Numbered from the stretch's first letter, positions 37,201 to 49,619 are shown. The stretch: 64,000 nucleotides of DNA from Sisyra terminalis (GCA_958496175.1 OY292276.1:54449080-54513079); one strand, 5' to 3'. Numbers and translations: made by a program. Notes: generated from the sequence alone by a model not told the origin.

Positions 37201-40200
37201 TTAGGGGGGTGACTTTTCATTATGAGGTCTAGTTTTCTTAACGGATTATGAAACAAGGCCTTCAAGTGAATAGTAATGTGAAAAAAATTTTGTCCTGTGG
37301 GTTACAGGACGCTCACAATTCCATTTCCAAATTTCAAAAAGGAACATTTTCAACAGAATAAAAAGGATATACGGGATGGTTTTTTTTGGAGAAATTAAGC
37401 TGATTGTTATTGGTCGAATCCTCCTTAACATAGTTCAAATAATTTTTTTTGAATTAACGGGATATAAGGGCGTGAAAATAAAAAGGGAATATAAGAAGTT
37501 GAAAATCAATGCGACAAATTTCGACTGCAATTGGGTGATTTTAGGGGGGTGACTTTTCATTATGAGGTCTAGTTTTCTTAAAGGATTATTAAACAAGGCC
37601 TTCAAGTGAATAGTAATGTGAAAAAAATTTTGTCCTGTGGGTTACAGGACGCTCACAATTCCATTTCCAAATTTCAAAAAGGAACATTTTCAACAGAATA
37701 AAAAGGATATACAGGCTGGTTTTTTTGGAGAAATAAAGCTGATTATTATTGGTCGAATCCTCCTTAACATAGTTCATCAACATTTTTTTTAAACATCGGG
37801 ATATAAGCGCGTGAAATTAAAAGGGAATATAAGAAGTTGAAAATCTATGCGACAAATTTCGATTGCAATTGGGTGATTTTAGGGGGGTGACTTTTCATTA
37901 TGAGGTCTAGTTTTCTCAACGGATTATGAAACAAGGCCTTCTAGTGAATAGTAATGTGAAAAAAATTTTGTCCTGTGGGTTACAGGACGCTCACAATTCC
38001 ATTTCCAAATTTCAAAAAGGAACATTTTCAACAGAATAAAAAGGAAATACAGGCTGGTTTTTTTGGAGAAATAAAGCTGATTATTATTGGTCGAATCCTC
38101 CTTAACATAGTTCATCAACATTTTTTTTAAACATCGGGATATAAGCGCGTGAAATTAAAAGGGAATATAAGAAGTTGAAAATCTATGCGACAAATTTCGA
38201 CTGCAATTGGGTGATTTTAGGGGGGTGACTTTTCATTATGAGGTCTAGTTTTCTCAACGGATTATGAAACAAGGCCTTCAAGTGAATAGTAATGTGAAAA
38301 AAATTTTGTCCTGTGGGTTACAGGACGCTCACAATTCCATTTCCAAATTTCAAAAAGGAACATTTTCAACAGAATAAAAAGGATATACAGGATGGTTTTT
38401 TTGGAGAAATAAAGCTGATTATTATTGGTCGAATCCTCCTTAACATAGTTCATCAACATTTTTTTTAAACATCGGGATATAAGCGCGTGAAATTTAAAGG
38501 GAATATAAGAAGTTGAAAATCTATGCGACAAATTTCGACTGCAATTGGGTGATTTTAGGGGGGTGACTTTTCATTATGAGGTCTAGTTTTCTCAACGGAT
38601 TATGAAACAAGGCCTTCAAGTGAATAGTAATGTGAAAAAAAATTTGTCCTGTGGGTTACAGGACGCTCACAATTCCATTTCCGAATTTCAAAAAGGAACA
38701 TTTTCAACAGAATAAAAAGGATATACGGGATGGTTTTTTTTGGAGAAATAAAGCTGATTGTTATTGGTCGAATCCTCCTTAACATAGTTCAAATAATTTT
38801 TTTTGAATTAACGGGATATAAGGGCGTGAAAATAAAAAGGGAATATAAGAAGTTGAAAATCAATGCGACAAATTTCGACTGCAATTGGGTGATTTTAGGG
38901 AGATGACTATTCATTATGAGGTCTAGTTTTCTCAACGGATTATGAAACAAGGCCTTCAAGTGAATAGTAATGGGAAAAAAAATTTGTTCTGTGGGTTACA
39001 GGACGCTCACAATTCCATTTCCAAATTTCAAAAAGGACTATTTTCAACAGAATAAAAAGGATATACGGGATAGTTTTTTTTGGAGAAATAAAGCTGATTA
39101 TTATTTGTCGAATCCTTCTTAACATAGTTCATATAAATTTTGTTGAATAAACGGGATATAAGCGCGTGAAATTAAAAAGGGAATATAAGGAGTTGAAATT
39201 CTATGCGACAAATTTCGACTATAATTGGGTGATTTTAGGGGGGTGACTTTTCATTATGAGGTCTAGTTTTCTCAATGGATTATGAAACAAGGCCTTCAAG
39301 TGAATAGTAATGTGAAAAATTTTTTGTCCTGTGGGTTACAGGACGATCTCAATTCCACTTCCAAATTTCAAAAAGGACTATTTTCAGCAGAATAAAAAGG
39401 ATATACGGGATGGTTTTTTTGTGGAGAAATAAAGCTGATTATTATTGGTCGAATCCTCCTTAACAGAGTTCATGTAAAATTTTTTGAAATAACGGGATAT
39501 AAGGGCATGAAATTTAAAAGGGAATATAAGGAGTTGAAAATCTATGCTAAAAATATCGACTTAAATTGGGTGGTTTTAGGGGGGTGACTTTTCATTATGA
39601 GGTCTAGTTTTCTTAATGGATTATGAAACAGGGCCTTCAAGTGAATAGTTATGTGAACAAATTTTAGTCCTGCGGTTAACAGGACGCTCACAATTCCATT
39701 TCCAAATGTCAAAAAGGACTATTTTAAGCAGAATAAAAAGGATATACGGGATAGTTTTTTTTGGAGAAATAAAGCTTATTATTATTTTTCGAATCCTCCG
39801 TAACATAGTTCATGTTAAATTTTTTGAAATAACGGGATATAAGGGCATGAAATTTAAAAGGGAATATAAGGAGTTGAAAATCTATGCTACAAATATCGAC
39901 TGAATTTGGGTGGTTTTAGGGGGGTGTCTTTTCATTATGAGGTCGAGTTTTCTCAATGGATTATGAAACAGGGCCTTCAAGTGAATAGTTATGTGAACAA
40001 ATTTTAGTCCTGCGGTTAACAGGACGCTCACAATTCCATTTCCAAATGTCAAAAAGGACTATTTTCAGCAGAATAAAAAGGATATAAGGAATGGTTTTTT
40101 TTGGAGAAGTAAAGCTAATTATTATTGGTCGAATCCTCCTTAACATAGTTCATGTAAATTTTTTTGAAATAACGGGATATAAAGGCTTGAAATTTAAAAG

Positions 40201-41390
40201 GGAATATGAGGAGTTGAAAATCTATGCTACAAATATCGACTGAAATTGGGTGGTTTTAGGGGGGTGACTTTTCATTATGAGGTCTAGTTTTCTTAATGGA
40301 TTATGAAACAGGGCCTTCAAGTGAATAGTTATGTGAAAAAATTTTAGTCCTGCGGTTAACAGGACGCTCACAATTCCATTTCCAAATGTCAAAAAGGACT
40401 ATTTTCAGCAGAATAAAAAGGATATAAGGAATGGTTTTTTTTGGAGAAGTAAAGCTAATTATTATTGGTCGAATCCTCCTTAACATAGTTCATGTAAATT
40501 TTTTTGAAATAACGGGATATAAAGGCTTGAAATTTAAAAGGGAATATGAGGAGTTGAAAATCTATGCTACAAATATCGACTGAAATTGGGTGGTTTTAGG
40601 GGGGTGACTTTTCATTATGAGGTCTAGTTTTCTTAATGGATTATGAAACAGGGCCTTCAAGTGAATAGTTATGTGAAAAAATTTTAGTCCTGCGGTTAAC
40701 AGGACGCTCACAATTCCATTTCCAAATGTCAAAAAGGACTATTTTCAGCAGAATAAAAAGGATATAAGGAATGGTTTTTTTTGGAGAAGTAAAGCTAATT
40801 ATTATTGGTCGAATCCTCCTTAACATAGTTCATGTAAATTTTTTTGAAATAACGGGATATAAGGGCTTGAAATTTAAAAGGGAATATGAGGAGTTGAAAA
40901 TCTATGCTACAAATATCGACAGAAATTGGGTGGTTTTAGGGGGGTGACTTTTCATTATGAGGTCTAGTTTTCTTAATGGATTATGAAACAGGGCCTTCAA
41001 GTGAATAGTTATGTGAACAAATTTTAGTCCTGCGGTTAACAGGACGCTCACAATTCCATTTACAAATGTCAAAAAGGACTATTTTCAGCAGAATAAAAAG
41101 GATATAAGGAATGGTTTTTTTTGGAGAAGTAAAGCTAATTATTATTGGTCGAATCCTCCTTAACATAGTTTATGTAAATTTTTTTGATTTAATGGGATAT
41201 AAGGGCATGAAATTTAAAAGGGAAGATAAGGAGTTGAAAATCTATGCGCCAAATATCGACTGAAATTGGGTGGTTTTAGGGGGGTGTCTTTTCATTAAGA
41301 GGTCTAGTTTTCCCAATGGATTATGAAACAGGGCCATCAAGAGAAAAGTTATGTGATAAAATTTTAGTCCTGCGGTTAACAGGACGCTCT
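34259..41390 (-). repeat. Segmental duplication within satellite, copy B (7,132 bp)
   Basis: Tandem second copy of 27,804-34,258 with two additional monomers (around 35,888-36,227 and 37,589-37,923). The junction 34,259-34,269 is an 11-bp caattccattt identity that also ends the block at 41,391, as expected for unequal crossover between homologous points of different monomers. Outside the two indels the copies look nearly identical. Confidence 0.88.
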
Positions 41391-44300
41391 CAATTCCATT
41401 TACAAATGTTAAAAAGGACTATTTTCAGCAGAATAAAAAGGATATAAGGAATGGTTTTTTTGGAGAAGTAAAGCCAATTATTATTGGTCGAATCCTCCTT
41501 AACATAGTTTATGTAAATTTTTTTGATTTAATGGGATATAAGGGCATGAAATTTAAAAGGGAAGATAAGGAGTTGAAAATCTATGCGCCAAATATCGACT
41601 GAAATTGGGTGGTTTTAGGGGGGTGTCTTTTCATTATGAGGTCTAGTTTTCCCAATGGATTATGAAACAGGGCCTTCAAGAGAATAGTTATGTGAAAAAA
41701 TTTTAGTCCTGCGGTTAACCGGACGCTTTACAATTCCATTTACAAATGTCAAAAAGGACTATTTTCAGCAGAATAAAAAGGATATAAGGAATGGTTTTTT
41801 TTGGAGAAGTAAAGCTACTTATTATTGGTCGAATCCTCCTTAACATAGATCATGTATAATTTTTTGAAATAACGGGATATAAGGGCATGAAATTTAAAAG
41901 GGAATATAAGGAGTTGAAAATCTATGCTACAAATATCGACTGAATTTGGGTGGTTTTAGGGGGGTGACTTTTCATTATGAGGTCTAGTTTTCTTAATGGA
42001 TTATGAAACAGGGCCTTCAAGTGAATAGTTATGTGAAAAAATTTTAGTCCTGCGGTTAACAGGACGCTCACAATTCCATTTACAAATGTCAAAAAGGACT
42101 ATTTTCAGCAGAATAAAATGGATATAAGGAATGGTTTTTTTTGGAGAAGTAAAGCTAATTATTATTGGTCGAATCCTCCTTAACATAGTTTATGTAAATT
42201 TTTTTGATTTAATGGGATATAAGGGCATGAAATTTAAGAGGGAAGATAAGGAGTTGAAAATCTATGCGCCAAATATCGACTGAAATTGGGTGGTTTTAGG
42301 GGGGTGTCTTTTCATTATGAGGTCTAGTTTTCTCAATGGATTATGAAATAGGGCCTTCAAGTGAATAGTTATGTGAAAAAATTTTAGTCCTGCGGTTAAC
42401 CGGACGCTCACAATTCCATTTCCAAATGTCAAAAAGGACTATTTTCAGCAGAATAAAAAGGATATACGGGATAGTTTTTTTTGGAGAAATAAAGCTTATT
42501 ATTATTTTTCGAATCCTCCTTAACATAGTTCATGTAAAATTTATTGGAATTACCTGATATAAGGGCATGAAATTTAAAAGGGAATATAAGGAGTTGAAAA
42601 TCTATGCTACAAATATCGACTGAATTTGGTGGGTTTAGGGGGGTGACTTTTCATTATGAGGTCTAGTTTTCTCAACGGATTATGAAACAAGGCTTTCAAG
42701 TGAATAGTAATGTGAAAAAATTTAAGTCCTGCGGTTAACAGGACGTTCACAATTCCATTTCCAAATGTCAAAAAGGACTATTTTCAGCAGAATAAAAAGG
42801 ATATTAGGAATGGTTTTTTTGGGAGAAGTAAAGCTAATTATTATTGGTCTAATCCTCCTTAACATAGTTCATGTAAAATTTTTTGAAATAACGGGATATA
42901 AGGGCATGAAATTTAAATGGGAATATAAGGAGTTGAAAATCTATGCTACAAATATCGACTTAATTTGGGTGGTTTTTGGGGGGGTGACTTTTCATTATGA
43001 GGTCTAGTTTTCTTAATGGATTATGAAACAGGGCCTTCAAGTGAATAGTTATGTGAACAAATTTTAGTCCTGCGGATAACAGGACGCTCACAATTCCATT
43101 TACAAATGTCAAAAAGGACTATTTTCAGCAGAATAAAAAGGATATAAGGAATGGTTTTTTTTGGAGAAGTAAAGCTAATTATTATTGGTCGAATCCTCCT
43201 TAACATAGTTTATGTAAATTTTTTTGATTTAATGGGATATAAGGGCATGAAATTTAAGAGGGAAGATAAGGAGTTGAAAATCTATGCGCCAAATATCGAC
43301 TGAAATTGGGTGGTTTTAGGGGGGTGACTTTTCATTATGAGGTCTAGTTTTCTTAATGGATTATGAAACAGGGCCTTCAAGAGAATAGTTATGTGAAAAA
43401 ATTTTAGTCCTGCGGTTAACAGGACGCTCACAATTCCATTTCCTAATGTCAAAAAGGACTATTTTCAGCAGAATAAAAAGGATATAAGGAATGGTTTTTT
43501 TTGGAGAAGTAAAGCAAATTATTATTGGTCGAATCCTCCTTAACATAGTTTATGTACAATTTTTTGATTTAATGGGATATAAGGGAATGAAATTTAAAAG
43601 GGAATATAGGGAGTAGAAAATCTATGCTACAAATATCGACTGAATTTGGGTGGTTTTAGGGGGGTGACTTTTCATTATGAGGTCTAGTTTTCTTAATGGA
43701 TTATGAAACAGGGCCTTCAAGTGAATAGTTATGTGAAAAAAATTTAGTCCTGCGGTTAACAGGACGCTCACAATTCCATTTACAAATGTCAAAAAGGACT
43801 ATTTTCTGCAGAATAAAAAGGATATAAGGAATGTTTTTTTTTGGAGAAGTAAAGCTAATTATTATTGGTCGAATCCTCCTTAACATAGTTTATGTAAATT
43901 TTTTTGATTTAATGGGATATAAGGGAATGAAATTTAAAAGGGAAGATAAGGAGTTGAAAATCTATGCGCCAAATATCGACTGAAATTGGGTGGTTTTAGG
44001 GGGGTGTCTTTTCATTATGAGGTCTAGTTTTCTCAATGGATTATGAAACAGGGCCTTCAAGCGAGTAGTTATGTGAAAAAATTTTAGTCCTGCGGGTAAC
44101 CGGACGCTCACAATTCCATTTCCAAATGTCATAAAGGACTATTATCAGCAGAATAAAAAGGATATACGGGATAGTTTTTTTTGGAGAAATAAAGCTTATT
44201 ATTATTTTTCGAATCCTCCTTAACATAGTTCATGTAAAATTTTTTGAAATAACGGGATATAAGGGCATGAAATTTGAAAGGGAATATAAGGAGTTGAAAA

Positions 44301-47283
44301 TCTATGCGCCAAATATCGACTGAAATTGGGTGGTTTTAGGGGGGTGACTTTTATTATGAGGTGTAGTTTTCTTAATGGATTATGAAACAGGGCCTTTAAG
44401 TGAATAGTTATGTGAAAAAAATTTAGTCCTGCGGTTAACAGGACGCTCACAATTCCATTTCCCAATGTCAAAAAGGACTATTTTCAGCAGAATAAAAAAT
44501 ATATAAGGAATGGTTTTTTTTGGAGAAGTAAAGCTAATTAATATTGGTCGAATCCTCCTTAACATAGTTCATGTAAATTTTTTTGAAATAACGGGATATA
44601 AGGGCATGAAATTTAAAAGGGAATATAAGGAGTTGAAAATCTATGCTACAGATATCGACTGAATTGGGGTGGTTTTAGGGGGGTGACTTTTCATTATGAG
44701 GTCTAGTTTTCTTAATGGATTATGAAACAGGGCCTTTAAGTGAATAGTTATGTGAAAAAAATTTAGTCCTGCCGTTAACAGGACGCTCACAATTCCATTT
44801 CCCAATGTCAAAAAGGACTATTTTCAGCAGAATAAAAAATATATAAGGAATGGTTTTTTTTGGAGAAGTAAAGCTAATTAATATTGGTCGAATCCTCCTT
44901 AACATAGTTCATGTAAATTTTTTTGAAATAACGGGATATAAGGGCATGAAATTTAAAAGGGAATATAAGGAGTTGAAAATCTATGCTACAAATATCGACT
45001 GAATTTGGGTGGTTTTAGGGGGGTGTCTTTTCATTATGAGGTCTAGTTTTCTCAATGGATTATGTAACAGGGCCTTCAAGTGAATAGTTTTGTGAAAAAA
45101 TTTTAGTCCTGCGGTTAACCGGACGCTCACAATTCCATTTCCAAATGTCAAAAAGGACTATTTTCAGCAGAATAAAAAGGATATACGGGATAGTTTTTTT
45201 TGGAGAAATAAAGCTTACTATTATTTTTCGAATCCTCCTTAACATAGTTCATGTAAAATTTTTTGAAATAACGGGATATAAGGGCATGAAATTTAAAAGG
45301 GAAGATAAGGAGTTGAAAATCTATGCGCCAAATATCGACTGAAATTGGGTGGTTTTAGGGGGGTGTCTTTTCATTATGAGGTATAGCTTTCTCAACGGAT
45401 TATGAAACAGGGCCTTCAAGTGAATAGTTATGTGAAAAAATTTTAGTCCTGCGGTTAACAGGACGCTCACAATTCCGTTTCCAAATGTAAAAAAGGACTA
45501 TTTTCAGCAGAATAAAAAGGATATACGGGATAGTTTTTTTTGGAGAAATAAAGCTTACTATTATTTTTCGAATCCTCCTTAACATAGTTCATGTAAAATT
45601 TTTTGAAATAACGGGATATAAGGGCATGAAATTTAAAAGGGAAGATAAGGAGTTGAAAATCTATGCGCCAAATATCGACTGAAATTGGGTGGTTTTAGGG
45701 GGGTGACTTTTCATTAGGAGGTCTAGTTTTCTTAATGGATTATGAAACAGGGCCTTCAAGCGAATAGTTAAGTGAAAAAATTTTAGTCCTGCGGGTAACC
45801 GGACGCTCACAATTCCATTTCCAAATGTCATAAAGGACTATTATCAGCAGAATAAAAAGGATATACGGGATAGTTTTTTTTGGAGAAATAAAGCTTATTT
45901 TTATTTTTCGAATCCTCCTTAACATAGTTCATGTAAAATTTTTTGAAATAACGGGATATAAGGGCATGAAATTTAAAAGGGAAGATAAGGAGTTGAAAAT
46001 CTATGCGCCAAATATCGACTGAAATTGGGTGGTTTTAGGGGGGTGACTTTTCATTAGGAGGTCTAGTTTTCTTAATGGATTATGAAACAGGGCCTTCAAG
46101 TGAATAGTTATGTGAAATAATTTTAGTCCTGCGGTTAACAGGACGCTCACAATTCCATTTACAAATGTCAAAAAGGACTATTTTCAGCAGAATAAAAAGG
46201 ATATAAGGAATGGTTTTTTTTGGAGAAGTAAAGCTAATTATTATTGGTCGAATCCTCCTTAACATAGTTCATGTAAAATTTTTTGAAATAACGGGATATA
46301 AGGGCATGAAATTTAAAAGGGAAGATAAGGAGTTGAAAATCTATGCGCCAAATATCGACTGAAATTGGGTGGTTTTAGGGGGGTGACTTTTCATTATGAG
46401 GTGTAGTTTTCTTAATGGATTATGAAACAGGGCCTTCAAGTGAATAGTTATGTGAAAAAATATTAGTCCTGCGGTTAACAGGACGCTCACAATTCCATTT
46501 CCAAATGTCAAAAAGGACTATTTTCAGCAGAATAAAAAGGATATAAGGAATGGTTTTTTTTGGAGAAGTAAAGCTAATTATTATTGGTCGAATCCTCCTT
46601 AACATAGTTCATGTAAATTTTTTTGAAATAACGGGATATAAGGGCTTGAAATTTAAAAGGGAATATAGGGAGTTGAAAATCTATGCTACAAATATCGACT
46701 GAATTGGGGTGGTTTTAGGGGGGTGACTTTTCATTATGAGGTCTAGTTTTCTTAATGGATTATGAAACAGGGCCTTCAAGTGAATAGTTATGTGAAAAAA
46801 ATTTAGTCCTGCGGTTAACAGGACGCTCACAATTCCATTTCCAAATGTCAAAAAGGACTATTTTCAGCAGAATAAAAAATTTATAAGGAATGGTTTTTTT
46901 TGGAGAAGTAAAGCAAATTAATATTGGTCGAATCCTCCTTAACATAGTTCATGTAAATTTTTTTGAAATAACGGGATATAAGGGCATGAAATTAAAAAGG
47001 GAATATAAGGAGTTGAAAATCTATGCGACAAATTTCGACTGAAATTGGGTGGTTTTAGGGGGGTGATTTTTCATTATGAGGTCTAGTTTTCTCAACGGAT
47101 TATGAAACAAGGCCTTCAAGTGAATAGTTATGTGAAAAATTTTTTGTTCTGCGGTTAACTGGACGCTTACAATTCCATTTCCAAATGTCAAAAAGGACTA
47201 TTTTCAGCAGAATAAAAAGGATATTGGAAATGGTTTTTTTTTTTGGAGAAATAAAGCTGATTATTATTGGTCGAAGCCTCCCT

Positions 47284-47830
47284 AAAATAGCACATCTATT
47301 TTTTTTTAACTAGATATAAGGGCGTGAAATTGAAAAGGGAAGTTAAGGAGTTGAAAATCATGCGACACATTTCGACTGAAATTGGGTGGTTTTAGGGGTG
47401 TGACTTTTCATTATGAGGTCTTTCTCAACGGATTATGAAACAAGGCCTTCGAGTGATTAGTAATGTGAAATTTTTTTTTCCTGGGGGAATCAGGACACTC
47501 ACAATTCCATTTCAAAATTTCAAAAAGGACTATTTTTATCTACAAAATTAGGATATAAGGATTGGTTTTATTTGCTGAAATTGGGATGAATATTATAGAT
47601 TGATTCATCCTCAAGAAAAAAGCATACAAACAATTTACATTTAATTGTAATTCGAGTCACTAAATTTTTTCTTAATTTTGATGTTTTCGAAGGGAGCCCT
47701 TTCCTTATGAGGATTATTTCTTCAATGGATTATATAGTAATGCCTTTGCGTGGGTTACCCAATATCATTGTTTCAAAGAGAACAATTTTCAAGTGCTCAA
47801 AAAGGATACAAAGAATGGTTTTTTAGTTGA
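47284..47830 (-). repeat. Decayed satellite monomers at the outer edge of the array
   Basis: From 47,284 the repeat degrades. One monomer (to about 47,600) keeps ggcgtgaaattgaaaaggga, cgactgaaattgggtgg and caacggattatgaaacaagg, but has deletions and ctgggggaatcaggacac. A second fragment (to about 47,830) is barely alignable (ccttatgaggattatttc, caatggattatatag, aaaaggatacaaagaatgg). This is the normal gradient at a satellite edge and fixes the right boundary of the array. Confidence 0.75.
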
Positions 47831-48214
47831 AAACCAATGACAGCGACCAGTACCAATTGGACTACTAGTACAACTATTTTAATTTTTTTTATATGTTGCC
47901 TTGTAATAATTAATGTCATTAGCGACTATGAGAAAAATTAAAATTCGTAAATCAAGAATTATGGAAAATGAAAACGTTTTTAAGTTTCCCCCTAGCTACT
48001 CCACCACCAGTAGGCTAGTAGGCTTCTTGACAATTATTCATATATTTGATATTTTATAATTTTTATGGAATAATGATTATTGTGTTTGATTTTCATTCAC
48101 TCGAATTTGTGATCTTTGCCGACATACGTTATATATACGTTTGGAAATTATTATATTAATTTAAGGTACTTGCTTTTAGTTAATTGTAGATTGTAAGGAA
48201 GGATTATCCATGTG
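47831..48214. other. AT-rich intergenic stretch
   Basis: No reading frame, repeat family or RNA gene that I can support was seen between the satellite edge and the MITE at 48,225. A short local repetition around agtaggctagtaggc (48,011-48,025) is the only pattern noticed. Confidence 0.5.
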
Positions 48215-48224
48215 GTAGTTAGTC
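48215..48224. repeat. Target-site duplication, left copy (10 bp)
   Basis: Reads gtagttagtc, identical to 48,378-48,387 across the MITE. An uninterrupted ancestral site would carry it once. Confidence 0.8.
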
Positions 48225-48377
48225 AAGGTTTATAAATTACACAGGTGGCTACGTGATGGATACGTGACGTATCCAGAAGAAATTCATACATATCTTCAGA
48301 CTGATTCAATTTCAAAATTCTTCGTATGACGTCATTTTTTTTTCTAATGGAGCAACCTGTGTAATTTACAAACCTTA
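48225..48377. mobile_element. Small MITE with ~22-bp terminal inverted repeats and 10-bp target duplication
   Basis: The left end aaggtttataaattacacag and the right end, complement of ctgtgtaatttacaaacctt, are inverted repeats with one mismatch over about 22 bp. The decamer gtagttagtc lies directly on both sides (48,215-48,224 and 48,378-48,387), so it is a target-site duplication. A duplication of 9-10 bp points to the Mutator (MULE) superfamily rather than hAT (8 bp) or mariner (TA); this is an inference from length only. The interior includes a TGACGTCA site (48,327-48,334) and no coding capacity, so the element is non-autonomous. Confidence 0.82.
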
Positions 48378-48387
48378 GTAGTTAGTC
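48378..48387. repeat. Target-site duplication, right copy (10 bp)
   Basis: Identical to 48,215-48,224. Perfect identity suggests a fairly recent insertion. Confidence 0.8.
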
Positions 48388-48771
48388 TCCTTTGGTTTAC
48401 TATAATTTTTATTCCCCAACCTGAAATGTCAACTGTCAACGCCTTTGTTTTTCTTCTCCTCAGGCAATCGTTTCTTCAGATATCCATAACCTCGGTCACA
48501 ATACGATTTTCTTTTATATCGACCTATTTTTAAAAGATAATTTAAAAACACATTTTGTAAAAAAAATTACAAAAACTTACAAAAAATGTAGAGGTTAAAC
48601 ATCAAACTTGGTTACTCTTTCAAGAAGTGACCGCAGGGCGTCACTATCTACGGAAACCGTGAGCTCGGGGAACTCAAAAGTGTTAAATTCTTAAAGACGT
48701 ATTACTACAAGTTATGACAAGTTATTAGAAGAGGTGATACTACAATCGCTATCTTCTATTTACAAGTAATC
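48388..48771. other. Intergenic stretch with a short GC-rich patch
   Basis: Contains gtgaccgcagggcgtcac (48,627-48,644), a small dyad with GTGAC/GTCAC arms, and acggaaaccgtgagctc just after it. I see no gene here. Confidence 0.4.
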
Positions 48772-48960
48772 ATGAGGGCGAAACGGGTTGTAAAATTACG
48801 ATTTTTATTTCAGGTTTCTGTATTTTTAGTGTTTGGTGTTGCATTTCATTCAAATGCACCTGCTATTGTCTACATTTGCTTGTTTATTTTAAGAACTACG
48901 AATGTTATAAGAAACATAATAATAGCAAAGGCCTTCCATGCCTACCATCATCGTATGTGA
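48772..48960 (+). CDS. Possible small ORF, 62 codons, unrecognised
   Basis: An ATG frame of 62 codons beginning MRAKRVVKLRFLFQ with a hydrophobic run at about residues 11-24 (FLFQVSVFLVFGVA) and another at 31-40 (AIVYICLFIL); it could be read as a signal or membrane segment. AATAAA-type signals follow the stop closely (near 48,968 and 49,005). I do not recognise a family, no promoter was identified, and a frame of this length can occur by chance. A cag at 48,812-48,814 just after a T-rich run could instead be a splice acceptor of a longer gene. Confidence 0.15.
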   Translation: MRAKRVVKLRFLFQVSVFLVFGVAFHSNAPAIVYICLFILRTTNVIRNIIIAKAFHAYHHRM

Positions 48961-49619
48961 GATTAAAAATAAATTAAAAATATCTCTGTATAGAGTAATA
49001 TGAATAATAAATCTTTACACAATAATATGTAAAATAATAAAAAATATGCGAAAATAATTTGGTCGACACCCCGCGGTTAGCAGCACGTGGTCCGCATTAA
49101 TCAAAGTTAATCAAGGTAAAAATATTTGCTAAAAGTGTATCCTATACGGCATAGATGGCGCAGCGAATTTTAAATAGTTTTGAAGAAAATTCGTAGAAAG
49201 AGTTCACTATTTTCACGGGATATTGCATTTATGGATTAAAACTTTCAGTGAAAATATTTTCTACTTTATTATAGTAACTAAAAGATTGCCTTCTATTGCC
49301 TACGAATAATACGAATAACAGTAAATCTATGAAATTTGTCCTAATACAGCAATGTAGCTTGATCATTTTCCAATCTTTTCAAGTTCAATACTTCAAGAGG
49401 ATTTTATTTCTATTATTTTTATTATTGTACACAATTGTACATTTGAAGAAGTGTCAACCTTCCGAAAATTCACTTAAAATCAATTGCATTTATTTTTCTT
49501 TTTCTTTGTCGAATTTTTAAATCGAAAGCTTTTCAACGAAAAGAAAAACCATTTGTTTATAAGTAAACTCTTAGCTAAAATTCATATGGTTAGGTACTTA
49601 AACTTTTAACTGTTAATAA
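48961..49619. other. AT-rich intergenic stretch
   Basis: Holds a short GC-rich patch (gtcgacaccccgcggttagc, near 49,063) and agatggcgcagcg near 49,153. A 74-codon frame at 49,296-49,520 looks like chance. No feature is supported. Confidence 0.4.

Larger units (their letters stand above)
23230..47283 (-). repeat. ~340-bp satellite array, right block (about 71 monomers, minus orientation)
   Basis: Same family as the left array but inverted. Two subfamilies alternate. Subfamily I has tcctgtgggttacagga, gcgacaaatttcgactgca and aaataaagctgatt, as in the left array. Subfamily II has tcctgcggttaacagga, gctacaaatatcgactgaa and aagtaaagctaatt. Type I fills about 23.3-28.7, 29.4-32.4, 34.3-35.2 and 35.9-39.6 kb; type II fills 28.7-29.4, 32.4-34.2, 35.2-35.9 and 39.6-47.3 kb. 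Monomer-borne 61-codon frames are counted as repeat content, not genes. Confidence 0.97.

Noticed and set aside
167..46945. About 90 similar 61- to 89-codon frames (MLRRIRP... and antisense MWVNGRSQF...) across the arrays
   Set aside because: They are inherited copies of one satellite monomer. Many neighbouring monomers lose the start codon (ctatttt for ctatgtt), frames exist on both strands of the same DNA, and no promoter or splice context is seen. That the frame survives in both subfamilies is mildly curious but is explained by shared ancestry and low divergence.
1..47283. CENP-B box in the satellite
   Set aside because: No monomer position fits the core nTTCGnnnnAnnCGGGn; ttcgaccaataataatc lacks the CGGG part.
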